NCBI RefSeq assembly: GCF_918698095.1 | Contig: NZ_CAKKLY010000040.1 | Coordinates: 1-43,729, forward strand | From: Arthrobacter sp. Bi83 | GTDB taxonomy: Bacteria; Actinomycetota; Actinomycetes; Actinomycetales; Micrococcaceae | DNA: 43,729 nucleotides | Reading direction: 5' to 3' | Shown: piece by piece, positions 7,333-15,382 of the stretch | How the letters are laid out: each line of letters opens with the position of its first letter | How positions within the stretch are numbered: the stretch's first letter is position 1 | The notes under the pieces: model-generated | Told to the model about the DNA's origin: nothing | Database searches by the model: none | The model's input: the letters and a program-made list of their open reading frames with translations, nothing else | Translations under genes and position numbers: made by a program

Positions 7333-8214
7333 CTACATGCCCGGCCAGATCCACGGCTGACGCGGCAGGGCGGCCGGGTCGAACTCCGACAGCGCGGAGT
7401 CAAGGGAGGCGCCCGGCAGACCCAGGGAATCCAGGATCGTCCGGCGGACAGCATCCGCGGGAACGCCAGCCGATGCAAGGTCGGCCAGCGTGACGGCGCC
7501 GTCGCGCTTCGCCAGCCGTGCGCCGTCGGCATTCACCACCAGCGGCACATGGGCATATTCCGGCACGGGCATATTCAGGAGGAACGCAAGATATGCCTGC
7601 CGGGGCGTCGATGGCAGGAGGTCGTCACCGCGGACCACCTGATCTATGCCCTGCTCGGCATCATCCACGACCACCGCCAGATTGTAGGCGGTCACGCCGT
7701 CGTTGCGGCGCAGCACGAAGTCGTCCACAACACCGGTAAAGACGCCGTGCAGGGTGTCCTCCACCGCCCATTCGGTCACGGCCGAACGCAGGCGGACGGC
7801 GGCGGGGCGCTCCGACCGCCTGGACTCGAGTTCCGCCGTCGGGAGGTTCCGGCAGGTTCCCGGATAGGCACCCTGGGGGGCATGCGGTGCGGAGGGTGCC
7901 TCCTGGATCTCCCGGCGCGTGCAGAAACACTCATAGGTGAGCCCGGCCGCCGCGAGCCGGCTGATGGCTTCCGTGTACAGCGGCCCGCGGTCGGTTTGAC
8001 GCACGACGGCGCCGTCCCAGCTCACGCCGATGGCCTCCAGATCGCTGAGCTGCTTCGCCTCCGCCCCGGCGCGGGCCCGGTCCAGGTCCTCGACGCGGAG
8101 CAGGAACCGCCGTCCGGTGGACCGGGCGAACAGCCAGGCCAACATGGCCGTCCGAAGGTTGCCCACATGCAGTTCGCCGGACGGACTGGGGGCGAAACGG
8201 CCGGCGCTACTCAT
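7333..8214 (-). CDS. gluQ: Glutamyl-Q tRNA(Asp) synthetase
   Basis: A 293-residue truncated glutamyl-tRNA synthetase that places glutamate on queuosine in tRNA(Asp). It starts G-R-F-A-P-S-P-S-G-E-L-H-V-G-N-L, the class I HIGH region. C-F-C-T-R-R-E-I with a later Cys forms the zinc-binding segment, and L-A-K-R-D-G-A is the KMSKS-like loop. There is no anticodon-binding domain, as expected for GluQ at about 290-300 residues. ATG 8214 is chosen because GGAGGA (8216-8221) lies just upstream on this strand; a longer frame to 8241 has no such site. A large stem-loop lies upstream at 8241-8306. The HD-phosphohydrolase gene follows 26 nt downstream. Confidence 0.9.
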   Translation of the reverse strand: MSSAGRFAPSPSGELHVGNLRTAMLAWLFARSTGRRFLLRVEDLDRARAGAEAKQLSDLEAIGVSWDGAVVRQTDRGPLYTEAISRLAAAGLTYECFCTRREIQEAPSAPHAPQGAYPGTCRNLPTAELESRRSERPAAVRLRSAVTEWAVEDTLHGVFTGVVDDFVLRRNDGVTAYNLAVVVDDAEQGIDQVVRGDDLLPSTPRQAYLAFLLNMPVPEYAHVPLVVNADGARLAKRDGAVTLADLASAGVPADAVRRTILDSLGLPGASLDSALSEFDPAALPRQPWIWPGM

Positions 8215-8240
8215 GTCCTCCAGCCTATGCCGGAACACCA

Positions 8241-8306
8241 CAAGAGCCCCTCAGCTACCGCGCACTCCCGGTGAAAGGGGGGGGCTCGGTGGCTCAGGGG
8301 CTCTTG
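8241..8306 (-). promoter_or_regulatory. Long stem-loop upstream of gluQ
   Basis: Arms 8241-8260 and 8287-8306 pair over 20 positions with one mismatch and one G-U, leaving a 26-nt loop that includes eight Gs in a row. No U-tract flanks it on either strand and no gene runs into it, so it is not an ordinary terminator. It could be a leader structure of gluQ. Confidence 0.5.
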
Positions 8307-8540
8307 CCGTGCCGGCTCCGGGCGTCGGAACTCAGTTCCACGAAACCTTGGCACTGCTTGCGGAAAGACGATGCGTGAACAAGTGTCAATCAGCGGCGGC
8401 CTCTTTGCGGGAAGCGTCCTCCAGGGGACCGGGTGGTGTGCCGGGGGACCTGTAGCCTGCGGGTTCCGGCGGTAGCCGTCGCCTTGTTGCCACAATTTGA
8501 GCAGAAGCCATACAGTAGGCGCAACAGCCTCTCCGCGTAG
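8307..8540. other. Spacer between divergent gluQ and AsnC genes
   Basis: No coding signal is visible here. It must hold the gluQ promoter and part of that of the regulator gene; I cannot place clear -35/-10 boxes. Confidence 0.4.
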
Positions 8541-8555
8541 TGGTCAATCTGACCA
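8541..8555. promoter_or_regulatory. Inverted repeat upstream of the AsnC-type regulator
   Basis: TGGTCA-ATC-TGACCA is a perfect dyad with 6-base arms, 35 nt before the TTG start at 8591. Its size fits an Lrp/AsnC half-site pair and points to autoregulation. Confidence 0.5.
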
Positions 8556-8590
8556 AGTTGGGAACAATCCACAGACAGGGAGTGATCAGA

Positions 8591-9049
8591 TTGCAGCAGC
8601 TTGACGCCACGGACCGACGGATCCTCGCCGCTCTCGACGACGATCCCAGACTGCCCATCATGGTGCTGGCCCAGCGCCTTGGGCTGGCCCGCGGAACCGT
8701 GCAGTCGCGCCTGGAGCGGATGACGGCGTCGGGGGCCCTCCGGCCCAACAGCAGCCGGGTGCTCCCCGCGGCGCTTGGCCGGGGAGTTGCGGCGGCGGTC
8801 AGTGCCGAACTCGACCAGAGCCACCTCAATGAAGCCATTGCTGCCCTGCGGAAAATTCCGGAGGTGTTGGAGTGCCATGCGCCGGCCGGCGACACGGACC
8901 TGCTGATCCGGGTGGTGGCCACGAGCCCGGACGATCTGTACCGGGTTTCCGAAGAGATCCGGCTCTGCCCCGGGATAGTCCGGACCTCCACCAGCATGTT
9001 CCTGCGCGAGGTCATTCCTTACCGGACCACCGGGTTGCTGAGCGGCTGA
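8591..9049 (+). CDS. Lrp/AsnC family transcriptional regulator
   Basis: A 152-residue protein with an N-terminal winged helix (L-D-A-T-D-R-R-I-L-A-A-L near the start, helix-turn-helix at about 22-45 with L-A-Q-R-L-G-L-A-R-G-T-V) and a C-terminal RAM ligand domain (about 65-145). These proteins sense amino acids and usually control amino acid transport or use. TTG 8591 is chosen because GGGAG (8578-8582) sits 8 nt upstream and homologues start at this point. A GTG at 8540 would put the inverted repeat at 8541-8555 inside the gene. The target is unclear: gluQ is divergent, and a peptidase gene follows about 185 nt downstream. Confidence 0.8.
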   Translation: MQQLDATDRRILAALDDDPRLPIMVLAQRLGLARGTVQSRLERMTASGALRPNSSRVLPAALGRGVAAAVSAELDQSHLNEAIAALRKIPEVLECHAPAGDTDLLIRVVATSPDDLYRVSEEIRLCPGIVRTSTSMFLREVIPYRTTGLLSG

Positions 9050-9234
9050 CGGCGCGCCCCCACGCGCCACGCCGATCCTGCGCAAACCATTGGACAAAAC
9101 TGCGGATAATCTGCCGGTCGTGCTGCGGCGCCGACTGTAGCCTGATTCAGCATTCGCTGTAGCGGTCACAACCGGCAGCCGTTGCACCTCCATCCCAAGG
9201 TCTCCGCCAGGGTTCGGTCTCAATAAGGAACTCC

Positions 9235-11949
9235 ATGCGCTCATTTACCCGCTCAATCGCCTCAGTGACGGGCCTCCTGGTCCTGGCTGGGCTCGTGTCG
9301 CTTCCGGCCGGCCCCTCGCTCGCCGCAACTGACCCCGCCACCGACGGACCTGCCGCACAGGAAGTGGCCGGAACCCCGCACGGGGACCACATGTACGAGT
9401 CGGCACCGGGAGTACCGATGGCCGGCATGCCCACCGGGACTGCCCTCCAGACGGAAGCCGGAGGAACGGCGGCCGCTCCCATGACGGTCAAACTTGTGAC
9501 GGCCAAGCTGGCCGACAACAAGAACGCCGTATCCATGGCCGCGGCGGACCAGGCGATTGTGGCCACCAGTAACTACTGGAAGGCGATGTCCGGCGGCCGC
9601 ATCTCCATGACCGTGACGAGCAGGCTGGCGGGGCACCAGTCCGCCGCCACTTCGTCCCAGTCCTACTACGACATCATCAACAAGATCACCGCCGAGCTGA
9701 AGTGGACGTACGGCGCCAACACCGCGCTGGTGGTCTTCATCCCGACCGGCACGCTCTCCTACGGCGCACTGGGCGCCGGCTACAGCAGCAACGGCAACAG
9801 CGGCCGCGTCCTGATGCCGCAGATCAGCAACTTCACCAACAGCGTGCTCACCCACGAATTCGGCCACGTGCTCGGCTCCATGCATGCGGACGCGCTGCAG
9901 TGCGGCAGCGGCATCAACGACGTCAGCACCACCAGCACCGGCCAGTTTGCCGATTCCTCCTGCTACATCCGGGAGTACGGCGACACCACCGACCTCATGG
10001 GCGCCTCCCGGTACAGCATGCCGGTGATCAGCTCACCCTTCTGGGATGCCAGGGGACTGGGCCGCGGCGACGAGGTCCGCGACCTTGGCGTGGCATCCGG
10101 GGTCAAGAGCTACACCCTGCGGCCCTGGGGCGGGACGCTCGCGAACCGGGCTGTGAAGTTCACCGATCCGGTAAGCCGCGAGGTGTACTACCTTGAGCTT
10201 CGGCAGCCCGTGGGCTACGACAGTTACCTGGCTTCCGATTACGCCGGGAATCGGGGCGTGAAAATCGTCCAGCGCGGCGGAGCAACTCCGTCGTCATCGC
10301 TGACGCTCATGCCTTCGACTATTCCGTTCAGCGGCTACTACAGCCCGAACCACGCCTGGCAGGCCGGCCGCACCTTCAGAACCCACGCCGGAACGCTGGT
10401 GACCGTCAACGCGGTGACGGCCGACTCGGCCACTGTGACCATCAACGCTGACCTAGCACTGAGGACGAAGATCCAGTTTTCCCCCGGCGACTTCAACGGC
10501 GACGGCCGGGCGGACGTGGTCTCACGGGAAGCCGACGGCTCACTGTTCCTCCTCGCGGGACAGGCCGGGAACAAAGTGGGAACTCCGGTTAAGATCGGCG
10601 TCGGCTGGAACATCTTCAACATGGTCTTGGGCAACGGCGACTTCAACGGCGACGGCAAGACGGACCTCATTGCACGCTCGTCCGACGGCGTGCTGTGGCT
10701 GTACCCCGGCACCGGAACGGGCGGCTTCCAGGCCCGAAAGCAGATCGCGAGTGGCTGGGGCAGCCTCAAGCGCATCGTTGCGGCCGGCGACTTCGACGGC
10801 GACAAGCGCCCCGACCTGCTGGCCATGCGGACCGACGGATCGTTGTGGCTGTACCCGGGCAATGGAACCGGCGGCTTCCTGCCGGCCAAGCAGGTCGGGG
10901 CAGGATGGCAGGGCTTCACGGCCCTCGCAGCGGCCGGCGGACTCCAAGGCACAGCGGGCGTGCTGGCACGCAGCGCTGACGGCACTGTATACCTCTACCC
11001 GGGCAACGGAACCGGCGGCTTCCTGCCGCGCAAGACCCTGGCCACCGGATGGGGCAGCGCTTCGGACCTGATCGGCGGCCAGGACTTCACCTCCGATGGG
11101 CGCACCGACGTCCTCACCGCGAGCAGCGCCGGCGCCCTGGCGGCGTACCCCGGAAACGGAGCCGGCGCCCTCGCACCCAAGCTGGCCATCGGAACAGCCT
11201 GGAACCGGTACACCCAGGTCTGGGAGGCAGGTGACTTCGACGGCGACGGCAAGCCCGATGTCCTGACCCGCACCTCGGACGGCGCGTTGATGCTGCAGCC
11301 CGGCAACGGCTCCGGCGGCTTCCGGCCTGCCCGGCAGGTGGGCGTCGGCTGGCAGAGTTTCACCCAGGTGGTGTCCGCAGGAAACTTCAACGGCGCCGGC
11401 GGTCCGGATCTGGTGACGCGGAGGTCGGACGGCTCGCTGTGGCTCTACCCGAGCGACGGAAGGGGATATTTCCAGGCCGCGAAGAAGATCGGAACCGGTT
11501 GGAACGTGTTCACCCGGATTCTGGCACCCGGCGACTTCTCCGGTGACGGCCGGAGCGACATCATCGGCCAGTCGGCCGACGGAAAGCTCTGGCTCTACCC
11601 CGGCAACGGCACGGGCGGATTCCTGACCAAGAAGCAGATCGGCGTGGGGTGGGGCGGCTTCAACCAGGTGATTGCAGCGAATGACTTCACCGGTGACGGA
11701 AAGTCCGACCTGATGGCCCGCACCGCGGACGGCACCCTCTGGCTCTACCCCGGCAGCGGCGCCTCAAGTTTCCTGACCCGGAAGCAGATCGGCACGGGCT
11801 GGAACGCGTACCAGTCGCTGGCCAGCGTGGGACGTTTCGCCGGAACGGGCAAGCCGAACGTCATCACCACTTCGGCCGACGGCACCCTCTGGCTTCACAC
11901 AGGCACTGGAACCGGGGGGTTCCAGAATGTCGTCCTGAACCCGCGCTGA
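9235..11949 (+). CDS. Secreted zinc metallopeptidase with ten FG-GAP/VCBS-type repeats
   Basis: A 904-residue exported protein. Residues 1-31 are a Sec signal peptide (M-R-S-F-T-R-S, hydrophobic core, A-L-A-A-like cut). The peptidase domain holds H-E-F-G-H-V-L-G-S-M-H at 207-217, the three-histidine zinc motif of metzincins, and a Met-turn candidate in Y-G-D-T-T-D-L-M-G, a pattern close to gametolysin (M11) relatives. From about residue 418 come ten units of about 47-50 residues built on D-F-N-G-D-G-(K/R)-x-D and D-G-x-L-W-L-Y-P-G-N-G-T-G-G-F, with calcium-loop Asp residues; units 4, 7 and 10 are degenerate. These should fold as a beta-propeller for ligand or surface binding. AAGGA (9225-9229) serves ATG 9235. 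A terminator follows. Substrate is unknown. Confidence 0.85.
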   Translation: MRSFTRSIASVTGLLVLAGLVSLPAGPSLAATDPATDGPAAQEVAGTPHGDHMYESAPGVPMAGMPTGTALQTEAGGTAAAPMTVKLVTAKLADNKNAVSMAAADQAIVATSNYWKAMSGGRISMTVTSRLAGHQSAATSSQSYYDIINKITAELKWTYGANTALVVFIPTGTLSYGALGAGYSSNGNSGRVLMPQISNFTNSVLTHEFGHVLGSMHADALQCGSGINDVSTTSTGQFADSSCYIREYGDTTDLMGASRYSMPVISSPFWDARGLGRGDEVRDLGVASGVKSYTLRPWGGTLANRAVKFTDPVSREVYYLELRQPVGYDSYLASDYAGNRGVKIVQRGGATPSSSLTLMPSTIPFSGYYSPNHAWQAGRTFRTHAGTLVTVNAVTADSATVTINADLALRTKIQFSPGDFNGDGRADVVSREADGSLFLLAGQAGNKVGTPVKIGVGWNIFNMVLGNGDFNGDGKTDLIARSSDGVLWLYPGTGTGGFQARKQIASGWGSLKRIVAAGDFDGDKRPDLLAMRTDGSLWLYPGNGTGGFLPAKQVGAGWQGFTALAAAGGLQGTAGVLARSADGTVYLYPGNGTGGFLPRKTLATGWGSASDLIGGQDFTSDGRTDVLTASSAGALAAYPGNGAGALAPKLAIGTAWNRYTQVWEAGDFDGDGKPDVLTRTSDGALMLQPGNGSGGFRPARQVGVGWQSFTQVVSAGNFNGAGGPDLVTRRSDGSLWLYPSDGRGYFQAAKKIGTGWNVFTRILAPGDFSGDGRSDIIGQSADGKLWLYPGNGTGGFLTKKQIGVGWGGFNQVIAANDFTGDGKSDLMARTADGTLWLYPGSGASSFLTRKQIGTGWNAYQSLASVGRFAGTGKPNVITTSADGTLWLHTGTGTGGFQNVVLNPR

Positions 11950-12005
11950 CAGATCCTCCTGAGACAGGACTGACAGTAGAGCTGAGGGTTCAACGATGAC
12001 AGCCG

Positions 12006-12045
12006 GGCCGGCCGCGGAGGATTCCTTCCGCGGCCGGCCGCTTTT
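12006..12045 (+). terminator. Rho-independent terminator after the peptidase gene
   Basis: GGCCGGCCGCGGA (12006-12018) pairs perfectly with 12027-12039 and is followed by GCTTTTAA. It lies 56 bp past the stop and may also serve the convergent Lrp gene. Confidence 0.8.
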
Positions 12046-12081
12046 AACCCGGAATGGCGGCCCGTCGTCAGGCCCGGCCAT

Positions 12082-12537
12082 CTATACGGGCGGGCCGGCG
12101 TTGGACTTCAGGTTCTTCATCACCAGCGTCGAGGTCAGCCGTTCCACTCCGGGAAGGACAGTCAGCTCGCTATCGTAGAAGCGCTGGTACGACGGAAGGT
12201 CCGCGGCGATCACCTTGAGCAGGTAGTCCGGGGACCCAAACAGCCGCTGTGCCTCCACGATGTTCGGGTTCTCAGCAACGCGGTTCTCGAAGATCTCCAT
12301 CGTTGACTGGTCCACGGTGCGGAGCGTCACGAACACAATCGCCTCAAAACCGAGGCCGACGGCGGCCGGGTCAATGTCCGCCTTGTAGCCGCGGATCACC
12401 CCTGATGCCTCCAGATCGCGGAGCCGTCGGTGGCATGGCGCCACCGTCAGTCCCACCTTCGCCGCGAGGGCCGTGGCCGTCATGCGCCCGTCCTCTTTCA
12501 GGTGGCGCAAGATATTTCTGTCGATGTGGTCAATCAC
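12082..12537 (-). CDS. Lrp/AsnC family regulator, probably of the divergent LysE exporter
   Basis: A 151-residue Lrp-type protein: winged helix at 3-60 (I-D-R-N-I-L-R-H-L, then L-A-A-K-V-G-L-T-V-A-P-C-H-R-R-L) and a RAM domain at about 65-145 (G-S-P-D-Y-L-L-K-V). The start is GTG 12537 with a weak ribosome binding site. It is divergent from a LysE-family exporter 103 nt away, a common pairing in which the regulator senses an amino acid and turns on its exporter. The palindrome GCCTAGGC at 12602-12609 in the spacer may belong to the shared control region. Ligand unknown. Confidence 0.85.
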   Translation of the reverse strand: MIDHIDRNILRHLKEDGRMTATALAAKVGLTVAPCHRRLRDLEASGVIRGYKADIDPAAVGLGFEAIVFVTLRTVDQSTMEIFENRVAENPNIVEAQRLFGSPDYLLKVIAADLPSYQRFYDSELTVLPGVERLTSTLVMKNLKSNAGPPV

Positions 12538-12640
12538 GCAAGAATCTTACGCCGGGAGCCGGGTTTTGCGCGAAATCAGGGAGCACTTATGGCGGGGATT
12601 TGCCTAGGCTTTTCCTGTAACCGCCACTCAGGAGCGCCCC

Positions 12641-13288
12641 ATGAATCTTCAGCTATTTCTGGCCTTCGTGGCCGTCGCCACCGCCCTCGCCTGCACTCCG
12701 GGCGTGGACTGGGCCTACTCCATCACGGCGGGGCTGGGGCGCCGGAGCTTTGTGCCCGCCGTAGCCGGCCTGTGCAGCGGTTATCTACTCCACACAGTGC
12801 TCATGGTCGCCGGGCTGGCGGCTGTTCTGGCGGGTATGCCGGGAGTGCTCGGCTGGCTCACCATAGCGGGAGCGGCTTACTTGCTGTGGCTCGGAACTGC
12901 GACCATCAGGTCCTGGCGCGGTGCAAGCTTCACCGCAGGGGCCGCCGTCGGCAATCCCGGGCAGAACCAGCTCCGGACGTTCCTCCAGGGGATGGGGACC
13001 AGCGGCATCAATCCCAAGGGACTGCTGTTCTACCTGGCCCTCGTGCCGCAGTTTGTCAGCGCTGAGGCGCCTCTTCCCGTACCTGTTCAGTCGGGCCTCC
13101 TCGGCCTGACGTTCGTGCTGTTGGCCGCGATCGTCTACACCTGCGTTGCACTCCTGTCCCGGAAGCTGCTTCAGTCCCGGCCTGGTGCCGCCCGCACCGT
13201 GACCCTCGCCAGCGGCATCATCATGGTGGGCCTTGGCGCAGCACTGCTCTCCGAACAGCTGCTTCCCCTCCTTGCCAGGCTCGCCTAG
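12641..13288 (+). CDS. LysE/RhtB family amino acid exporter
   Basis: A 215-residue membrane protein with about six helices. The N-terminus (L-A-C-T-P-G-V-D-W-A-Y) is the family signature, usually P-G-P-D, here with Val for the second Pro. The central L-Q-G-M-G-T-S-G-I-N-P-K-G-L-L-F-Y segment is the conserved cytoplasmic loop with N-P-K. LysE/RhtB proteins export amino acids by proton exchange. CAGGAG at 12629-12634 supports ATG 12641. The divergent Lrp gene is the likely regulator. Exact substrate cannot be told from sequence. Confidence 0.88.
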   Translation: MNLQLFLAFVAVATALACTPGVDWAYSITAGLGRRSFVPAVAGLCSGYLLHTVLMVAGLAAVLAGMPGVLGWLTIAGAAYLLWLGTATIRSWRGASFTAGAAVGNPGQNQLRTFLQGMGTSGINPKGLLFYLALVPQFVSAEAPLPVPVQSGLLGLTFVLLAAIVYTCVALLSRKLLQSRPGAARTVTLASGIIMVGLGAALLSEQLLPLLARLA

Positions 13289-13313
13289 TTTCCGGCCGGG
13301 CAACCACGGGACC

Positions 13314-13673
13314 TCAGGTCTTACGCTCCATGAACCACTCGGTGAAGGCCGTCGCCCGACCGTCGGGGCCAAGCCGTATCACCCAGAGGTTCTCATAGCT
13401 GGTCCTGTCATCGAGATAGGTGGTGCGTCCTTGCACGAAGGCGAGGTCGCCGTCGGCTCCGAGCACGGACCACTCGAACCTCCAGTCCTCGGGCTCGTCC
13501 GCAGAGGCAAGCCACCGCTCCACGATCTGCTCACTGCCCCGCCATGCGTCCGGGTCATAGGGTCTGGTCGCGTAAACGGCGTCCTCAGTGAACAGCGCCC
13601 GGATGTCGTCGGGAGCATTGCTGGTCCAAGCCGTGATGTACTTTTCCATCCACAGCGTGATTGCGTCGGTCAT
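13314..13673 (-). CDS. SnoaL-like / NTF2-fold small protein
   Basis: A 119-residue protein with the NTF2-like cone-fold pattern: W-M-E-K-Y-I-T-A-W-T-S near the start, I-R-A-L-F-T-E-D-A-V-Y at 24-34, W-R-G-S-E-Q-I and a C-terminal strand F-T-E-W-F. Such proteins are isomerases, hydrolases or ligand carriers; no activity can be assigned. An in-frame ATG at 13760 would add 29 residues forming one hydrophobic helix with V-A-G-C, and overlaps the stop of the upstream TPR gene as TGATG. GC-biased third positions there make that longer, membrane-attached form quite possible. The gene is the last of the DUF456-TPR-NTF2 cluster. Confidence 0.7.
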   Translation of the reverse strand: MTDAITLWMEKYITAWTSNAPDDIRALFTEDAVYATRPYDPDAWRGSEQIVERWLASADEPEDWRFEWSVLGADGDLAFVQGRTTYLDDRTSYENLWVIRLGPDGRATAFTEWFMERKT

Positions 13674-13759
13674 TTGTCCGTTGTACCGCCGCCGGCCCAC
13701 GCCCACAAGAGCCAGCCCGCAACCGGCAACGCCGAGGGCCAGCCCGGCGGGCCATCGCA

Positions 13760-14722
13760 TCAGTCCCCGCCGAACTGCTTCCATTCCTGTTCCCACAGCC
13801 TGCGCTCCTCGACGTCCTTGCGGATGACCTCGAAGGTTTCGAGCTCGGCACGCCGGCGCCGCCAGTCGCGCGGATTCAGGGACTTGCGGCCGTTGTCCAG
13901 CACCAGCAATGCGCGGTCGGTCAGCGCGTCGTTGCGCAGCGCCATGCTGGTCTTGCGCCGCCGCAGGACCTCCTTCAGTGCCTGCTGCGCATGCTCGTGG
14001 GCGCCAAGCCGGCGCAGCGAGCGCGCGCGGACCAGCAGCAGGGCGGCGGACAGGTCGTCGGCGTTGAGCAGCCCCTCGGTCCAGACCACCACCTCGTGGT
14101 CCCGCCCGAGCGTGTGGGCCAGCGCGCACCTCGCCAGGGCGGTAGGCAGCGACGGCGGCAGCATGCCCAGCGCTTCCAGCGCGGCTTCCGTCTGCCCCGT
14201 CTCCCGCAGGGAATGGGACAACGCGAGGAACACCGATTCCTCGCTGAACAGCACGGGGACCTCGATGCGCTCGGCGACTTCCACCCGGGTGACCACGCGC
14301 GTCAGGTAGCTGGCCGCGAACTGGTTCGCGTCGTCGTCGTTCTTGGTGGTGAGGCCGCGCTGCAGCAGCTCCACAGCACGGAGGTAGCCGCCCTGCTTGT
14401 GGGCGAGCAGGCCAGCCATCACGTAGCAAAGTCCCGACCAGCCAGGGTACTCACGGCCAACCGCAATCAACCGGTTGGGGTCGGTGCTGGCGAAGATGGC
14501 GTCGTAGACGGACTTGGCCGCCTTGCCGGCGAGGCGCTTGAGCCTGGGCACGGTGCCGTCCACACTGATCAGGGCCCCGCCCCGGCCGCCCAACACCCCG
14601 TGGATCAGGCCGCCGACGCCCTCGGCTATTTCCCGTGCGGGCGTCCGGACCTGGCCGGCGCCGAAGGGGGTGAGGTCGCGGGTGTCGCGGTAGATCGGTC
14701 CTGGAATCTGCCCGGCGGTCAT
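13760..14722 (-). CDS. Tetratricopeptide-repeat protein of unknown function
   Basis: A 320-residue soluble protein with no catalytic motif I can see. The middle (about 85-285) is built of paired helices typical of TPR: G-L-L-A-H-K-Q-G-G-Y-L-R-A-V-E-L-L-Q-R-G-L, A-L-E-A-L-G-M-L, A-R-C-A-L-A-H-T-L-G-R, and R-A-R-S-L-R-R-L-G-A-H-E-H-A-Q-Q-A-L. The end is highly charged (R-K-D-V-E-E-R-R). TPR proteins serve as binding platforms. GGAGGA just before ATG 14722 is a strong ribosome binding site. It lies 26 nt after the DUF456 gene and overlaps the possible extended start of the NTF2-fold gene. Confidence 0.7.
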   Translation of the reverse strand: MTAGQIPGPIYRDTRDLTPFGAGQVRTPAREIAEGVGGLIHGVLGGRGGALISVDGTVPRLKRLAGKAAKSVYDAIFASTDPNRLIAVGREYPGWSGLCYVMAGLLAHKQGGYLRAVELLQRGLTTKNDDDANQFAASYLTRVVTRVEVAERIEVPVLFSEESVFLALSHSLRETGQTEAALEALGMLPPSLPTALARCALAHTLGRDHEVVVWTEGLLNADDLSAALLLVRARSLRRLGAHEHAQQALKEVLRRRKTSMALRNDALTDRALLVLDNGRKSLNPRDWRRRRAELETFEVIRKDVEERRLWEQEWKQFGGD

Positions 14723-14748
14723 TCCTCCATGCTAGTGGCCACGCGAAT

Positions 14749-15252
14749 CTAGCCCGAAGCCACGCCCACCCACACGCCGATCACCCAGGTGCTCGCGGCC
14801 AGGCAGGCCAGGCCAAACTCCACGAGGATGCCCAGGCCTGTGGCTTTGAGGGCGGCCCAGCTGGTGGTCAGGGCGGTGCGGAAGTTGCGGGTGCGCTGCA
14901 TCTCGCTGAGCAACAGTCCGGCGGCGAACCCCACGAACAGGCCCACGACGGGGATGATGAACATGCCCGCAATACCCAGCACGATCCCGGCCGCCACGCT
15001 CCGGTTGGGGATTCTGTGTTCCTTGAGCTTGCGTCCCGCCAGCACCGCACTGGCCGCCATGCCCGCCAGCACGAACACCATGCCGATGCTGAAAACCACC
15101 CAGCCGGTGGCGCCCTCGCCGCCCCAGATGGCCCAGGCGAGAAGGCTCAGCCCGATCACGAGGCTGCCCGGCAGCACGGGGATGACGGTGCCGGCCACGC
15201 CCACCAGGATGGCCAAGCCACACAGGACGGTCACTACGGTCTGGGCGTTCAT
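14749..15252 (-). CDS. DUF456 family membrane protein
   Basis: A 167-residue membrane protein with about four helices. It starts with the family hallmark V-G-V-A-G-T-V-I-P-V-L-P-G-S and later has I-P-V-V-G-L-F-V-G-F-A-A-G-L-L-L-S-E, matching the second conserved DUF456 block with glycine-rich helix and acidic end. Function is unknown for the family. ATG 15252 has CTGGGGGA directly upstream. It is first in a three-gene minus-strand cluster. Confidence 0.82.
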   Translation of the reverse strand: MNAQTVVTVLCGLAILVGVAGTVIPVLPGSLVIGLSLLAWAIWGGEGATGWVVFSIGMVFVLAGMAASAVLAGRKLKEHRIPNRSVAAGIVLGIAGMFIIPVVGLFVGFAAGLLLSEMQRTRNFRTALTTSWAALKATGLGILVEFGLACLAASTWVIGVWVGVASG

Positions 15253-15300
15253 TCCCCCAGTCTAGGGTTCCGGCTCGTCAGGGCGCTCCCTGACGAACGA

Positions 15301-15340
15301 CGACGGCGGTGCCTCCCCAGCACGGGAGGCACCGCCGTCG
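15301..15340 (-). terminator. Stem-loop downstream of malic enzyme
   Basis: CGACGGCGGTGCCTCC (15301-15316) pairs with GGAGGCACCGCCGTCG (15325-15340). The hairpin is very stable but has no long T-run on the minus side. It separates the malic enzyme gene from the DUF456 cluster. Confidence 0.7.
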
Positions 15341-15382
15341 GGCTTTCAGTCAGCCGTTGTCAGCTGCCGCCCTGGCAGCCGG

